Origin: Nemertoderma westbladi
Taxonomy: Eukaryota; Xenacoelomorpha; Nemertodermatida; Nemertodermatidae
Assembly: GCA_032718475.1 (NCBI GenBank)
Contig: JAUCBJ010008319.1
Location: 1 to 37,912, forward strand
DNA length: 37,912 nucleotides
Reading direction: 5' to 3'
The notes below the pieces were generated by a model that was not told where the DNA came from, searched no databases, and worked only from the letters and a program-made list of their open reading frames with translations. The translations under genes were made by a program, and so were the position numbers. Shown piece by piece: positions 19,701 to 28,590 of this stretch (position 1 is the stretch's first letter; each line of letters starts with the position of its first letter).

Positions 19701-20652
19701 GATAACTGCTTATCAGGAGAAAGTACAGTGAAAAATATTTTCTCGAAAGTTAACAGTAGGCTTAGGTTTCTATACAGAAATAAAAATAGTTTGAACACCG
19801 ACTCCCGCAAGTTACTTTGCTCTTCTTTAATACAGTGTCACATGGACTATGCGTGCTCTTCTTGGTATGAAGGCTTAACCAAACAGCTTAAATGTAAATT
19901 ACAAGTAGCTCAGAATAAAGTAGTACGATTTATTAAAGACTACAAACCTAGGCACCACCTAACTCCAGATGACTTTTCTGAATCTGGACTACTTAACTTA
20001 GATAGTAGAGTTAAGCAGCTACGCCTTAACCATGTGCATAAAGTGTATAATGGTAAATGTCCCAATTACCTAAAACAAAAATTCAACAGAGTACGCGATA
20101 CACACTCTTACAGTACCAGAGCTAGTGCTTCAAACTTCTACCTCCCGAATTGTAAATCCTTTGAATCTGATACTTTCTTTTTTAACGGCATAAAAAATTG
20201 GAACGCTCTGCCTAATGAAATTAAAAACCTAAATAATCAACATTCTTTTAAATCTGCAGTTAAATCTCATCTCCGTGTGCAATGTAAAAATAGGTACAAT
20301 AGTCCTACAGTAAGTTATTAGTTTATTAATTATTTACTATTTATACTGTAATTACGTTTTATAATAAATTGTTCTGTACATTACATCTTTATCGTTGAGT
20401 CGGACATTGTCACGCTCTCGGTAAAGTTGTACATGTACATAGTGTAATTACGTTTTATATTGGTTTTAGGTTAGCGTAGTGTAATATTGTATTTGTAACC
20501 AAGTAACATAAAGGACCCCCTTGGAAATAAGCTGCAAAGCTTTAGGGGTAATCCTATATGTTATGTTGGACAATACCTTTATACCGGTACATTGTTTGGT
20601 GTATTTGTTATTGTTTTTACATAATGTATAAATAAATCTATCTATCTATCCA
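16790..20652 (+). mobile_element. LINE C, apparently full-length coding CR1/L2-group retrotransposon
   Basis: The element consists of a very short leader, one intact 1,165-codon ORF, a 330-base 3' UTR and a 3' tandem tail (TCTA repeats, 20636-20651). The 3' UTR holds the block GGACCCCCTTGGAAATAAGC (20514-20533) followed by AAAGCTTTAGGGG, a 3'-end style seen in L2/CR1-group elements and thought to be recognised by the element's own reverse transcriptase. The boundaries with LINE B (left) and LINE A (right) set the limits to within a few tens of bases. Confidence 0.85.
16824..20321 (+). CDS. LINE C polyprotein: signal-like leader, 2A peptide, PHD finger, endonuclease, reverse transcriptase
   Basis: An uninterrupted 1,165-residue ORF. 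Residues 1-19 are hydrophobic ([16 protein letters not shown]) and look like a signal peptide. Residues 87-103 are a 2A ribosome-skipping sequence ([17 protein letters not shown]) that would release the first 102 residues, splitting between G102 and P103. Residues 113-164 form a PHD-type zinc finger: C113-C116, C129-C132, H137-C140, C161-C164. From about 207 comes an APE-type endonuclease with the expected N214 (HLNARS), E241 (ISETW), FLGDFN and GLSDH. The reverse transcriptase follows: [47 protein letters not shown] and catalytic YADD at 877-880. The usual C-terminal domain closes it ([22 protein letters not shown]). No stop or frameshift is seen, so it could be active. The in-frame sequence is open a little upstream of the ATG, so the exact start is not certain. 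Confidence 0.95.
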   Translation: MSPLLISTVFIVLGRFVVAEPSDPRGNPATHPIPVLDWFAEHPVATVSNCRAESTEMWSTSGFSLYCSRRGRRSWVSSPRSRGLIAKLCLLSLAGDIETNPGPSRTRAPKINCPVCQRGTNSRSKIVQCESCDTFVHLKCYRRKRSNLFSTRNNLEPSFLCNSCIFTELPFHDTILESETDDSFLTSPLQTPSDAESETFNFFKKKGLHFLHLNARSLLPKLSEIRILINKSNPAVLTISETWLDDSVSDGEIYIDNYVVLRKDRDRHGGGVCTYIRCDLAFNRREDLETCDEVLLVELLLPKTKPILIGTLYRPPKQSDFLQNFENTILCNLRSDCEIYFLGDFNICYHHKASPICKQYQSILNLFGLKQIIRDSTRITSKTSTLLDHILCNNTDIISQSGVLPIGLSDHFIVFSTRKTQKSFFGDHKTVTVRSMKNYSKERFLSLLVNSDWEPCFKAADINLAYTVFKDIFLKALNTVAPIKEISLKQRTEPWMTSGILSNIRERDNYLYKFRKYRVLADYNNYCKYRNLVQREIKKAKSEYLYNKISENKDNPKSLWSTLKSLGYKNLKSKSNIVLQDNGELIHDHTLVSNLFNNYFTNVASNLVKRLPLSSNKYSIGSETLNNFYLEKLQNSEKLFLKPVSEDFVFKNLLSLSASKSTGLDLIPARFLKDGAEVLKVPITFIINYSIVDNVVPDELKLAKVVPLYKKNSKVEPCNYRPVSILSIVSKILERSVFLQLEAHLSRLNLIYELQSGFRKSYSTDTCLINLTDTIRCNNAKGLYTGMVMLDLQKAFDTVDHEILLGKLGLMGVGSIDWFKSYLSDRGQTVVISKSLSTVQEITCGVPQGSILGPLLFVCYVNDMISSIDPDFKLILYADDSALIFSHKDPIHISQKLSAVLESCNEWLVDNKLSIHYGKTESILFGSKRKLKKVTKFEVTSNGHKIENKKEVKYLGATLDNCLSGESTVKNIFSKVNSRLRFLYRNKNSLNTDSRKLLCSSLIQCHMDYACSSWYEGLTKQLKCKLQVAQNKVVRFIKDYKPRHHLTPDDFSESGLLNLDSRVKQLRLNHVHKVYNGKCPNYLKQKFNRVRDTHSYSTRASASNFYLPNCKSFESDTFFFNGIKNWNALPNEIKNLNNQHSFKSAVKSHLRVQCKNRYNSPTVSY

Positions 20653-21262
20653 CCGTAACAACCCTTGTAGTTCGCTTCGATAGTCAGCTAAATATGCCGA
20701 TCACATTAAAACTCTCACAGCATCTATTAACTTTCACCTCAGGAACAGGAACATACCTCGAATTAAAGAACACTTGTCTTCTGATAATCTGAAGAAGCTT
20801 GTCAATGCTCTAATAATATCACGTGTCGATCAAAACAACAGTCTCCTGTATAATCTACCAACTGTGTCCCTCAACAGACTAAAATTTACACTTAATAGCT
20901 GCGCCCGCCTTATTCCAGGTCAACCTGTTCTGTCTCACATCACCCCTACTTTACGAACTCTTCACTGGTTGCCGGTCACCTTCCGTATCGAGTACAAGCT
21001 TGCACTCATGGCGTGGAAGGCGCTTAATAGACTCGCCCCGTCTTACATTTTAGAACTGTTGACTCCAAACTACAACCCGACTAGAACCCAACAACTGTGG
21101 ACTTTCTTGGTCCCAAGATACAACTTAAAGACGGTCGGTTCCCGTGCATTTAAACATGCTGCCTCAGTTATTTTCAACAGCATCCCCCTTAGCTTAAGAA
21201 CTTGCACTAATTTAGAATCATTCAAAACTCACTCAAAACATTTTATATAATAAAATAGGGCC
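20653..21262 (+). pseudogene. LINE A, 3' part (C-terminal domain)
   Basis: Resumes LINE A where 15940 stops: VTTLVVRFDSQLNM, a one-base deletion, then DHIKTLTASINFHLRNRNIP, LVNALIISRVDQNNSLLYNL, SHITPTLRTLHWLPVTFRIE, ALMAWKALNRLAPSYILELL, and a stop at 21248-21250. SHITP-LHWLPV-RIE is the hallmark of L2-group C-termini. The order and frame match the 5' part, so both are one element split by LINE B and C. A homologous bit of about 10 codons is missing at the join. Confidence 0.85.
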
Positions 21263-21690
21263 TTCAACTGACATTCTAACTGACATTATTATATTTTCAA
21301 TGCGATTTCTTCACCAGTGAGCCTTTCGTTAATCACCGCCAATTACCGCCCCGAGATAGGTTACTGATTTTCGGTTGGGTATGCGGTTCCCGCGACAGTA
21401 GACCTCCAGTTCGGGCGCAGTTGCAAGCCTCTGGTGTGTTCCAAAAATTCGGTCTTGGCAAAGTTATTTTTTGTTGGTTTTTGATTGTTTTCAATACACA
21501 ATTGAGAGACACTTTCCATCGTGTTAGTTAGTTAGTTAGTTGAAATTGATATATTTTCAGAGTGTGCATCACTGTGGGCCAGTCCAGTATTGTCTGCGAA
21601 TATGGGAGTTCGTGTAGCGATAGTGTATAATAGTGTATAATCTTCAATTGCTTGGGGGGCGTCGTCGGTATCGCTGATGTACATTACTCC
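21263..21690. other. No gene seen
   Basis: Unique sequence with a short TTAG tetranucleotide tract (about 21524-21541). A similar TTAG tract recurs near 22398-22413. Confidence 0.5.
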
Positions 21691-21882
21691 GAGCCCGAGG
21701 ATCGTTCACTGGGGAACACGACGAGCCCGAGGATCGTTCACTGGGGAACACGACGAGCCCGAGGATCGTTCACTGGGGAACACGACGAGCCCGAGGATCG
21801 TTCACTGGGGAACACGACGAGCCCGAGGATCGTTCACTGGGGAACACGACGAGCCCGAGGATCGTTCACTGGGGAACACGAA
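21691..21882. repeat. Minisatellite, 32-bp unit, six exact copies
   Basis: GAGCCCGAGGATCGTTCACT + GGGGAACACGAC starts at 21691, 21723, 21755, 21787, 21819 and 21851. The copies are essentially identical, implying recent expansion. Because 32 is not a multiple of 3, an ORF through the array reads all three phases in turn, and all three are free of stops. The resulting 96-105-residue plus-strand frames are most likely incidental. Confidence 0.95.
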
Positions 21883-22034
21883 TGTCTATTTTCTTGCAGT
21901 CGGAATGAACATCTCCTATGGCAACATAAAGTTTTCGGAGTTGAAACATTTACATGTACCTTTGGATTTGGAAGTTCCTCTGACGTTAATTTGATGATAA
22001 CAGAAAACCTCCTATGTGTATCCTATGAATATGA

Positions 22035-22290
22035 CAAAGAGAGTCCCTGAAGAAATGAGAACAAATAAGTTAAGTTGGTCCCTGTCCCAAAGAAGGAAAA
22101 CCTAACAACCTATGAATCTTTTCGTGGAATCTCGTTAATCTCGATTGCTGCAAACTGGCAAAGCTATACAACAGAATTACATTAAATCGCATCACAACAT
22201 CAGGGATCCTGTTGAGTGACTGTTACGTGTTACGTGGAAATCAGATGTGGATGATATAGCAAATGTCATGGGATGTTCCTGTGTTCGATG
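22035..22290 (+). pseudogene. LINE E, degenerate and internally deleted copy
   Basis: Matches the start of LINE E copy 1 at 25540-25700 (AGAAATGAGAACAAATAAGT, AACCTA-CAACCTATGAATCT, GGAATCTCGTTAATCTCGAT, CAGGGATCCTGTTGAG). It then jumps directly to the element's 3' coding end (GTGGATGATATAGCAAATGT, compare 26845-26866). It carries small duplications and a roughly 1.1-kb internal deletion. Confidence 0.8.
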
Positions 22291-22734
22291 ATAGCCATTA
22301 AGCCATTAGCCAATAGTGTAACATGATGTAGCCAACATATTTCAAGAGCATTGCTACAGTACAGTACACCATTCGATTACCTATACAACGTAAATCTGTA
22401 GTTAGTTAGTTAGTTGATTGTATAATATCTGAAATTATACCGCACTAAATGAAGTAGTAGGCCTAATCATAATTCAAATCTACAATAAAACGTAATAATC
22501 ATTAGCACTAGTGTAAAATATATATACTTGCAAAGGATTTGCCGTAGCCGCAGTACTTCAACAGATTAAATATGGAAATATATAAATATAGATACGTATA
22601 ATAAATATGAATGAATAAATAAATATGGTACAATACAATATTAGGCTGAAAATTTATAAAAATATCAAAATATGGGAGTCATTAATTATACCGTATGTAA
22701 TAATAATATATTGTAATCCGTAGGATATAAACGT
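22291..22734. other. AT-rich, no gene
   Basis: Contains a TTAG tract (about 22398-22413) and ATAAATA-type low-complexity runs (22560-22630). The latter could be the 3' tail of the minus-strand LINE D that follows. Confidence 0.4.
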
Positions 22735-24287
22735 TAAACGCATATTAAATTTCAAGGCGGTCTAATAAATCGTTAATGTAAGACATCGCAGCACAAACGC
22801 TGTTACTATTAAGTATAGAATTCACAGTGCCATAGTCAACGGAAGTGTGGCGCGTTCTGAGTGCTGAAGTGAAAGTGCATTCGCACAAAACATGTGCTTC
22901 GGTCTGATGGTTACCACACTTACATGCGGCGATCGTATGGTACACGATTCCACCGACCAACCTCAACACTCAGGCTAGTAGATAATATTCGAAAGCGAGT
23001 CCATGACTTGCGCCTGCGGTGTGACTCTACAATTCGTTGTATTGGGTGAGTGTAAATCAAAGGTGTTGTGAGGGTAGGGTTGAAAGACCTATATACTGTA
23101 CCTTGTGTAGGCATTGGTACCAATTGTGGAGCCTATTTCTGCCCTTTTGCTAACAGCGGGATCATCCGCTCGGTTCAACAGCTTACAAATGGCCTTCCCC
23201 ATGGGTGTCCTAGCCTCGCAAACCAAATTAATTGCAAAAACGGCTGGTTTGTGCAAATCCTTGCGTTTCATTATTCTAAGTAAAAGGCTACGTTGGCCAC
23301 TAGTAAATAAAGCTACTGGTTCTGACTGTCCAGATGCAATATATAACAGATCTCTACAGACATTATCACGCACACCTAATGCGGCGCAGAGTAGGTTATT
23401 GTAGTGCACTGCGGTTTGGGGTGCTGAATTACCAACCCAAGTATCACACCCGTAACATACAGCAGATACCACTGCAGCACGAAATACCTTCAATTTGACA
23501 CTAAGGGGCGCTTCGGAATGCTTAGCTAGAAAATCGAAGTATTTGTTTACATGTTTTAACTTACTAGTGATATGCATATCTATTACAGATGTTAAGGACC
23601 CATATTGAGTTATTGGAAAACCTAAATATATATATAAGACTCACAGTTATTTATGGCAACAGTACCGTATTAATTGTTGTTAACAATAATATCGGTTTTA
23701 TCAATCGATATGCAATTTCCAAGCACCATAAATTTGGTCTTCTTGAGATTTAAGACCATACCAGACTGGGCACAAAAATTCAATAAAATATTCAACTTTT
23801 CTATACAACGAATTATGGAGTCATCCATAAGAATGAGTGAGTGTAACCAATCTAAAAACCGATCTGGCAAGCAACAATGAAGCATACGAATTAGTTGATT
23901 AATAAAAAAGGTGAATAAAAAGCAACTACTGGGAGATCCCTGTAAAACGCCAGTATTCGTATTAATAAAAACGGAACCTTAAATGCATTTGTTACCGCTA
24001 TAGAGACAGATTAACGCATTTAACATTGTGGCTCCACAGCCCATCCGCTCTTCAGCAATTTAAATAGTTTTCCTCGGGGTACTTTATCAGGTTACATAGG
24101 CAAAGGCAGTTGTAAAATCAATGAACACCATAATATAATTTTAATTTCTTACACACTACATAATCTATAAGTAATCGTGAGGTCTGAACAAGACCGATAT
24201 TGTGGGGCCCCTGCCTGCTCTGTGTCTGGTGTAAACCAACATCGCAGCCGTTTAGCTAAAATGCTATCATACAAACGGACTATAGAA
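22735..24287 (-). pseudogene. LINE D, reverse transcriptase remnant (3' part)
   Basis: Minus-strand frames joined by frameshifts. From 24287 downward: SIVRLYDSILAKRLRCWFTP with TEQAGA (about 24285-24190), then GVLQGSPSSCFLFTFFINQL and a catalytic block reading LMDD rather than YADD/FADD (about 23835). Next come LNLKKTKFMVLG, KLKVFRAAVVSAVCYGCDTW and TPMGKAICKLL, and a C-terminal Cys/His cluster (CKCGNHQTEAHVLCEC, about 22925-22875). Several frame breaks make it inactive. Together with the fragment at 27943-28590 it probably formed one element. Confidence 0.8.
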
Positions 24288-24371
24288 CATAGCCTCTTTT
24301 AAGAATTTTTTACTGGGCGGCACAGTCACTCGCCATGGCAAATTGTATGAGTGGGGGGGGGGGGGGGGGGG

Positions 24372-25037
24372 TGAATTTGATACACATTATAAATGTGTGT
24401 GAACGAAAAACTATTAAGCATACTGTAATATATTGTTTATTGACAATAATGGATATAATTTCTATAAGAAGCAACAACTAATTTTACAAAACTTAATTAA
24501 ATCATTATTTTACATAAATATTAAATTATAATAGAAAATGTGGCACCTATACCGGAAATTCAGAGGTGGTTAAAACAGGTTTGATAACAAAATTAATAAT
24601 TATACAATTATTTCCGAATATTTTTAACAATAAGGCCAGCTAGAAAGAAAATAATAACATTAGATTACATTACACTAAAAATTAAATGAAACCAATAATA
24701 AATTCAATTTATTGCATCATAAAATATAGCCATTTATATTTCAATATAATAGATGTAACATTAAAGATACATTAATTCAATTACATGTACATACCTGTAT
24801 TACATTTACAATTTATATTTAATAGGTGAGAAAATGCCATACACAGCCCAATCAAAAATTAATTAATTATCTATAAGGTAAGAAATAAAATTTAATAATT
24901 ATATACTATTTGAAAAAACTGCTTTCTCTCTAAAAGTTTTACAAATTTATTAGTGATATAAAGTAACTTGTTTTCGCTTGAAAAATTGCAAAAAATTGCA
25001 AAATTATTGAAAATAAGTGTCTGATACCATTTGAAGG
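24372..25037. other. AT-rich, no gene
   Basis: Low-complexity A/T sequence following the G19 run. It holds only short frames and no recognisable element ends. Confidence 0.4.
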
Positions 25038-25459
25038 AAAGGAGCAGATTACAGAGGCTGCCGGCTTTTCTAACCAAAACAATAAACGATATTTCGATAA
25101 CGGAACAAGCTATTAACAAACAGACTTCAGATTTGGAATTCTGATGAAATGTTGCTCTAGATGAAATGAAAAAAAAATCGGTATTAAGGATCGGGAGATT
25201 AAAATCGGTGGTAAGGTTATTAATGTGTAGAAAATAGGAGGTACCTGTAGTATGCACCAAATTTATTTGAGCCGGAAATTGTAATATTATAAAGCCAGAT
25301 AGAGGGGAGGGGGGGGGGGGACTGGATGCAATAAAAATTCATCCCTCTCCAGGGGAAATTCGACGCAAATAACAGCTGATTACTCTCAAAAATAAAACTG
25401 TAAACTGTTTTGTTTAGTTTATTGTTTTGGTTAAAATAACATGCCACTGTAACCTGCTC
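25038..25459. mobile_element. Candidate MITE bounded by a ~50-bp inverted repeat
   Basis: Left (plus, 25038-25090): GGAGCAGATTACAGAGGC...TAACCAAAACAATAAACGA. Right (minus, 25459-25412): GAGCAGGTTACAGTGGC...TAACCAAAACAATAAACTA. Further single copies of the same repeat lie at 27004-27045 (minus) and 28712-28769 (plus). There is no coding capacity; a G12 run lies inside (25309-25320). No clear target duplication was found. Confidence 0.5.
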
Positions 25460-25505
25460 ATTTCCCTAAATTGATAATTTAACTGAGGCGGGATATTAAC
25501 AGGAT

Positions 25506-26970
25506 ATTAGACATGTACCGAACAACAAGAGTCCCACAAGAAATGAAAACAAATAAGTTGGTGCCAGTTCCCAAGAAGGGCAACCTAACACTCTATGGTT
25601 CTTTTCGGGGAATCTCATTGATCTCGATTGCTGCAAAGCTATACAATAGGATTCTATTAAATCGCATCAGGGATCCCATTGAGAGACTGCTCCGTGGAAA
25701 TCAGAATGGGTTCCGTAAAGGTCGTGGGACCATGGAGCCCATTTTGGCACTTAGAAGGATAATTGAAGAATTATCAAAAAAGAAAGACAGGCATCTGGCT
25801 GTTATCTTTGTTGACTTCTTCAAGGCCTTTGATTCAGTCTCTCGGTCACGTATGTTCAGCATACTTTCATTATATGGGATTCCTGATGAAATTATTGCAG
25901 CAATCAGATCAGTATACGATGGTTCGACAACATTTGTGTCTACTGTTGACGGTGACACAGAACCATTTGAAGTGTTATGGGGCGTCCTCCAAGGAGACAC
26001 ACTTGCACCATTCTTGTTCATTATTGTGGTTGACTATGTTCTACGCATGTCCTTAGATCATCATAATGATGATGGGGTGATGATAACTCCACCTACTGGC
26101 TCCAGAAGTCGAGGAAATCCTGCCAAGTACCTAACTGATCTAGACTTTGCTGATGACTTCGGAGTACTCTCAGAATCATTAGAGGGAGCCCAACGGCTCC
26201 TCAGCTCATTAGAACATGCTGCTTCTAGTGTTGGTCTTTTTATTAACTCCAGAAAGACCAAAATTCTGACAGTTAACTTTGAAAGTCCTCAGCAAGTCTC
26301 TGATCGGATGAGCATAAGCTCAAAGGATGGTATGCTTGAGCATGTGGACGACTTCTGTTACCTGGGATCATGGATCCGGAAGTCAGGTGAGGACCTTCGA
26401 ATACGTAAGGGAAAGGCATGGGCAGCCTTGAATAGGCTTTCCAGGATTTGGAAGTCACCTAGAATTAATCGGAAACTTAAGGTCCGATTATTTAGAGCAG
26501 CAGTAGTTCCAGTACTCCTCTACGGGAGTCCATGCTGGGCTCTAACTGCTGAGGACACCAAATCTCTGGATGGCACATTCACAAGAATGCTACGCCGGGT
26601 ACATTGTGTCAAGTACAATGCAAACATCTCCAACCAGACACTATATAACATTGGAGGTGTCTCATTGGTTCCCCCAAGCTTGACACTAGAACAAAATCGC
26701 CTCCGTTTTGCAGGACATTGCTTTCGCCGTGAGGACCAGCCAGTGCATAATCTTGTACTTTGGCAGCCTCATGGAGTGAATAAGCATGGTGGACAGCCCA
26801 TGACTTTCTTGAGGCGCATCTTAAAGGACACTGGCCTTAAAGATGCGGATGATCTAGCAAATGTCATGGGTGATAGGGAGTTGTGGCGGTGCAATTTTGT
26901 TGACAAGCCGGCACAGCATTCTTAAAAATGCAGCTGCAATGCAGCATGCCGATCCTAGTAGTAGTAGCGC
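25506..26970 (+). mobile_element. LINE E copy 1 (5'-truncated, RTE-like)
   Basis: Similarity to the opposite-strand copy at 36510-37912 begins at about 25506 (TAGACATGTACCG) and ends in GCATGCCGATCCTAGTAGTAGTAG, a TAG-repeat 3' tail. The 5' end is truncated within the reverse transcriptase N-terminus, so the endonuclease is missing. Confidence 0.85.
25513..26925 (+). CDS. LINE E copy 1 reverse transcriptase (470 codons, endonuclease missing)
   Basis: Intact frame for most of a non-LTR reverse transcriptase. Visible blocks: NKLVPVPKKGNLTLYGSFRG, LISIAAKLYNRILLNRI, NGFRKGRGTMEPILALRRII, AVIFVDFFKAFDSVSRSRM (first catalytic Asp), GVLQGDTLAPFLFIIVVDYV, and catalytic FADD at 212-215. Then VGLFINSRKTKILTVNF, CYLGSWIRKSGEDLRIRKGK, VRLFRAAVVPVLLYGSPCWA and a C-terminal LRFAGHCFRREDQPVHNLVL region. 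GVLQGDTLAP-LFIIV-DY and the thumb pattern resemble RTE-type elements; the clade assignment is from memory of motif style only. Without its 5' half this copy cannot move on its own. Confidence 0.88.
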   Translation: MYRTTRVPQEMKTNKLVPVPKKGNLTLYGSFRGISLISIAAKLYNRILLNRIRDPIERLLRGNQNGFRKGRGTMEPILALRRIIEELSKKKDRHLAVIFVDFFKAFDSVSRSRMFSILSLYGIPDEIIAAIRSVYDGSTTFVSTVDGDTEPFEVLWGVLQGDTLAPFLFIIVVDYVLRMSLDHHNDDGVMITPPTGSRSRGNPAKYLTDLDFADDFGVLSESLEGAQRLLSSLEHAASSVGLFINSRKTKILTVNFESPQQVSDRMSISSKDGMLEHVDDFCYLGSWIRKSGEDLRIRKGKAWAALNRLSRIWKSPRINRKLKVRLFRAAVVPVLLYGSPCWALTAEDTKSLDGTFTRMLRRVHCVKYNANISNQTLYNIGGVSLVPPSLTLEQNRLRFAGHCFRREDQPVHNLVLWQPHGVNKHGGQPMTFLRRILKDTGLKDADDLANVMGDRELWRCNFVDKPAQHS

Positions 26971-27642
26971 TAATTTCTGTCTTATAAGCTGTACATATAC
27001 TAATTCGTTTATTGTTTTGGTTAGATTCAACCCGTCTGTAACCTGTGTTTTTTGTGAAAACCTGATATTCTTCACATGGGGGTAACTGCAAAGTGAAATA
27101 TAACGGCAGAAAGTCTGGTATTCTACACATGGGCCTAAATATACTTATTAAAAATAATATAATTAAATTTATAAGAAAAATAATATCAGTATCATAAATA
27201 AATAAATAAATATACAGTATCATAAAAATCATTATTAAAACTTAATAAATTATTATTAATAAAATAATAATAGTATTATTATAATTATATCAAATTATTA
27301 ATAAATGTACATAGACGAACCCTAATTAAGTAGTTAAACACTTAATTTTCAAAACCAATTTATTACATAATAAAGCAATGATGCAATGTAAGCCCTGCCG
27401 TCTCGGGGTAGTTTATAATGACTAATAAACTTCTAAATCTCTCCTGAATACTAATAGTAACATATACTGAAAACTGACTACTCTTAACAGGGGTAGGGGG
27501 TTAAAGGTGCCAGACAGGTAAGTATGGTGATAGCAAGCAGCCTTGGAAGTTGGAACTATCCAATATCCATCTGAGGCACCAATTAACTGCAGTAAGCCTA
27601 TCAGCAATCTATAGACATCTACACAATGATTGGACCAAAGGC
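26971..27642. other. AT-rich, low-complexity, no gene
   Basis: Contains one copy of the dispersed 55-bp repeat (27004-27045, minus) and A/T-rich stretches such as 27180-27300. No coding signal. Confidence 0.45.
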
Positions 27643-27672
27643 GCGACCTTTACTAACATTAGTAAAGGTCGC
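27643..27672. repeat. Perfect 12-bp-stem hairpin
   Basis: GCGACCTTTACT (27643-27654) and AGTAAAGGTCGC (27661-27672) are exact reverse complements with a 6-base loop AACATT. A CTACTACTACTA tract follows at about 27700-27718. Confidence 0.8.
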
Positions 27673-27942
27673 ATTGGGTTGGACACTGACTCATCCCTCC
27701 ACTACTACTACTACTACTGTACTATGGCTATCACCCATTGAAGTCTCTGTGCTGTCAATCACTTATTCCTTTAGAAGTTTATGTAGGTACTTTACCGGGA
27801 TTGATACATATTAGATTGGTCGCTGGCTGAGGCTAGTCCAGATATAATATATTAGGAAGGCACTCTGGCTGTGACTGGGCGGCAAATTGATTCAACTGGG
27901 CGGCACTTGTGCCGCCTAGTGGCAAAGTTAAACGAGGCTATG

Positions 27943-28590
27943 TATACCATCCGGTCCAGATGCTTTGGAGTCTTTCATGGCCTGTAAGCCATCGCGAACC
28001 TCCTGGGTTGATATGGGTTTATCCAAGACAGGGATATACGGACTTCCCTTCACGCTAACATGACCCTCATTGATGGCTGAGTTTAACAGGGTTTCAAAAT
28101 GGATCCGAAACTCATCCTCTCCTGGTTTGGCACCCTGCTTATAGTCGAGAATGTTCCCCGACCACCCAACTCGTCTCCAAATGGCCGCTGGATCACCATC
28201 GTGGAGGAGGAAATCCCACCTTAGGTCATCCCGCCTCCAAGCAGAATCGCCCTCAGCAAGCGAAGGACCTGGTAGCCGATTTCCGGGTGGCGTGTCGGTA
28301 GGATCCTGTTTACCGATGCCGCACCGATACTGAATTTTGGAAGTTTCTGATAATCGAATCTAGCGATTGCGATTCATCCGGTGGAGGGTCGCTGAGTGAT
28401 TCGAGGAAAGCGGAACGGTTAATATTCGATGATTTAATGGGTTTTTCACAAATACGAGGATCAGCGCTGTCCCCATACTTACATAGTTGCATCGAGCACT
28501 CTGCCAATCGAAATCGATGATTATATCACGTCTAATTGCCATTGTGCTTCCATTCTGTAAAATTTGAATATTTATCGGGTTGTGCATTTG
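27943..28590 (-). pseudogene. LINE F fragment: endonuclease-reverse transcriptase linker, probably the 5' part of LINE D
   Basis: In minus sense it reads CKYGDSADPRICEKPIKSSN, LSDPPPDESQSLDSIIRNFQ, WSGNILDYKQGAKPGEDEFR, HFETLLNSAINEGHV, TQEVRDGLQAMKDSKASGPD and GI, i.e. the linker and first motif of a LINE reverse transcriptase, with frameshifts. KASGPDGI is followed at once by the inverted-repeat end at 27942. LINE D restarts on the far side of the 3.65-kb block with about 75 residues missing, so the two probably belonged to one element. Confidence 0.75.

Larger units (their letters stand above)
24288..27942. mobile_element. Candidate composite element with terminal inverted repeats splitting LINE D/F
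   Basis: Left end (plus): CATAGCCTCTTTTAAG...ACTGGGCGGCACAGT. Right end (minus): CATAGCCTCGTTTAAC...ACTAGGCGGCACAAG. The two ends align over about 38 bases with one small gap and face each other across 3.65 kb. They sit exactly where the LINE D and LINE F coding remnants stop. The interior holds a G19 run (24353-24371), a MITE-like inverted-repeat pair, LINE E copy 1 and low-complexity DNA, but no transposase. Target duplication is not clear (TATA is shared). This may be a deletion derivative of a DNA transposon later filled by other insertions. Confidence 0.5.

Noticed and set aside
15946-20652. LINE B and LINE C as one twin-primed insertion
   Set aside because: Twin priming gives two parts of the same element; the readable proteins of B and C belong to different families.
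24892-25447. Minus-strand frames of 122 and 75 codons
   Set aside because: They run through AT-rich DNA and the MITE-like inverted repeat with no motif, and overlap each other in different frames.
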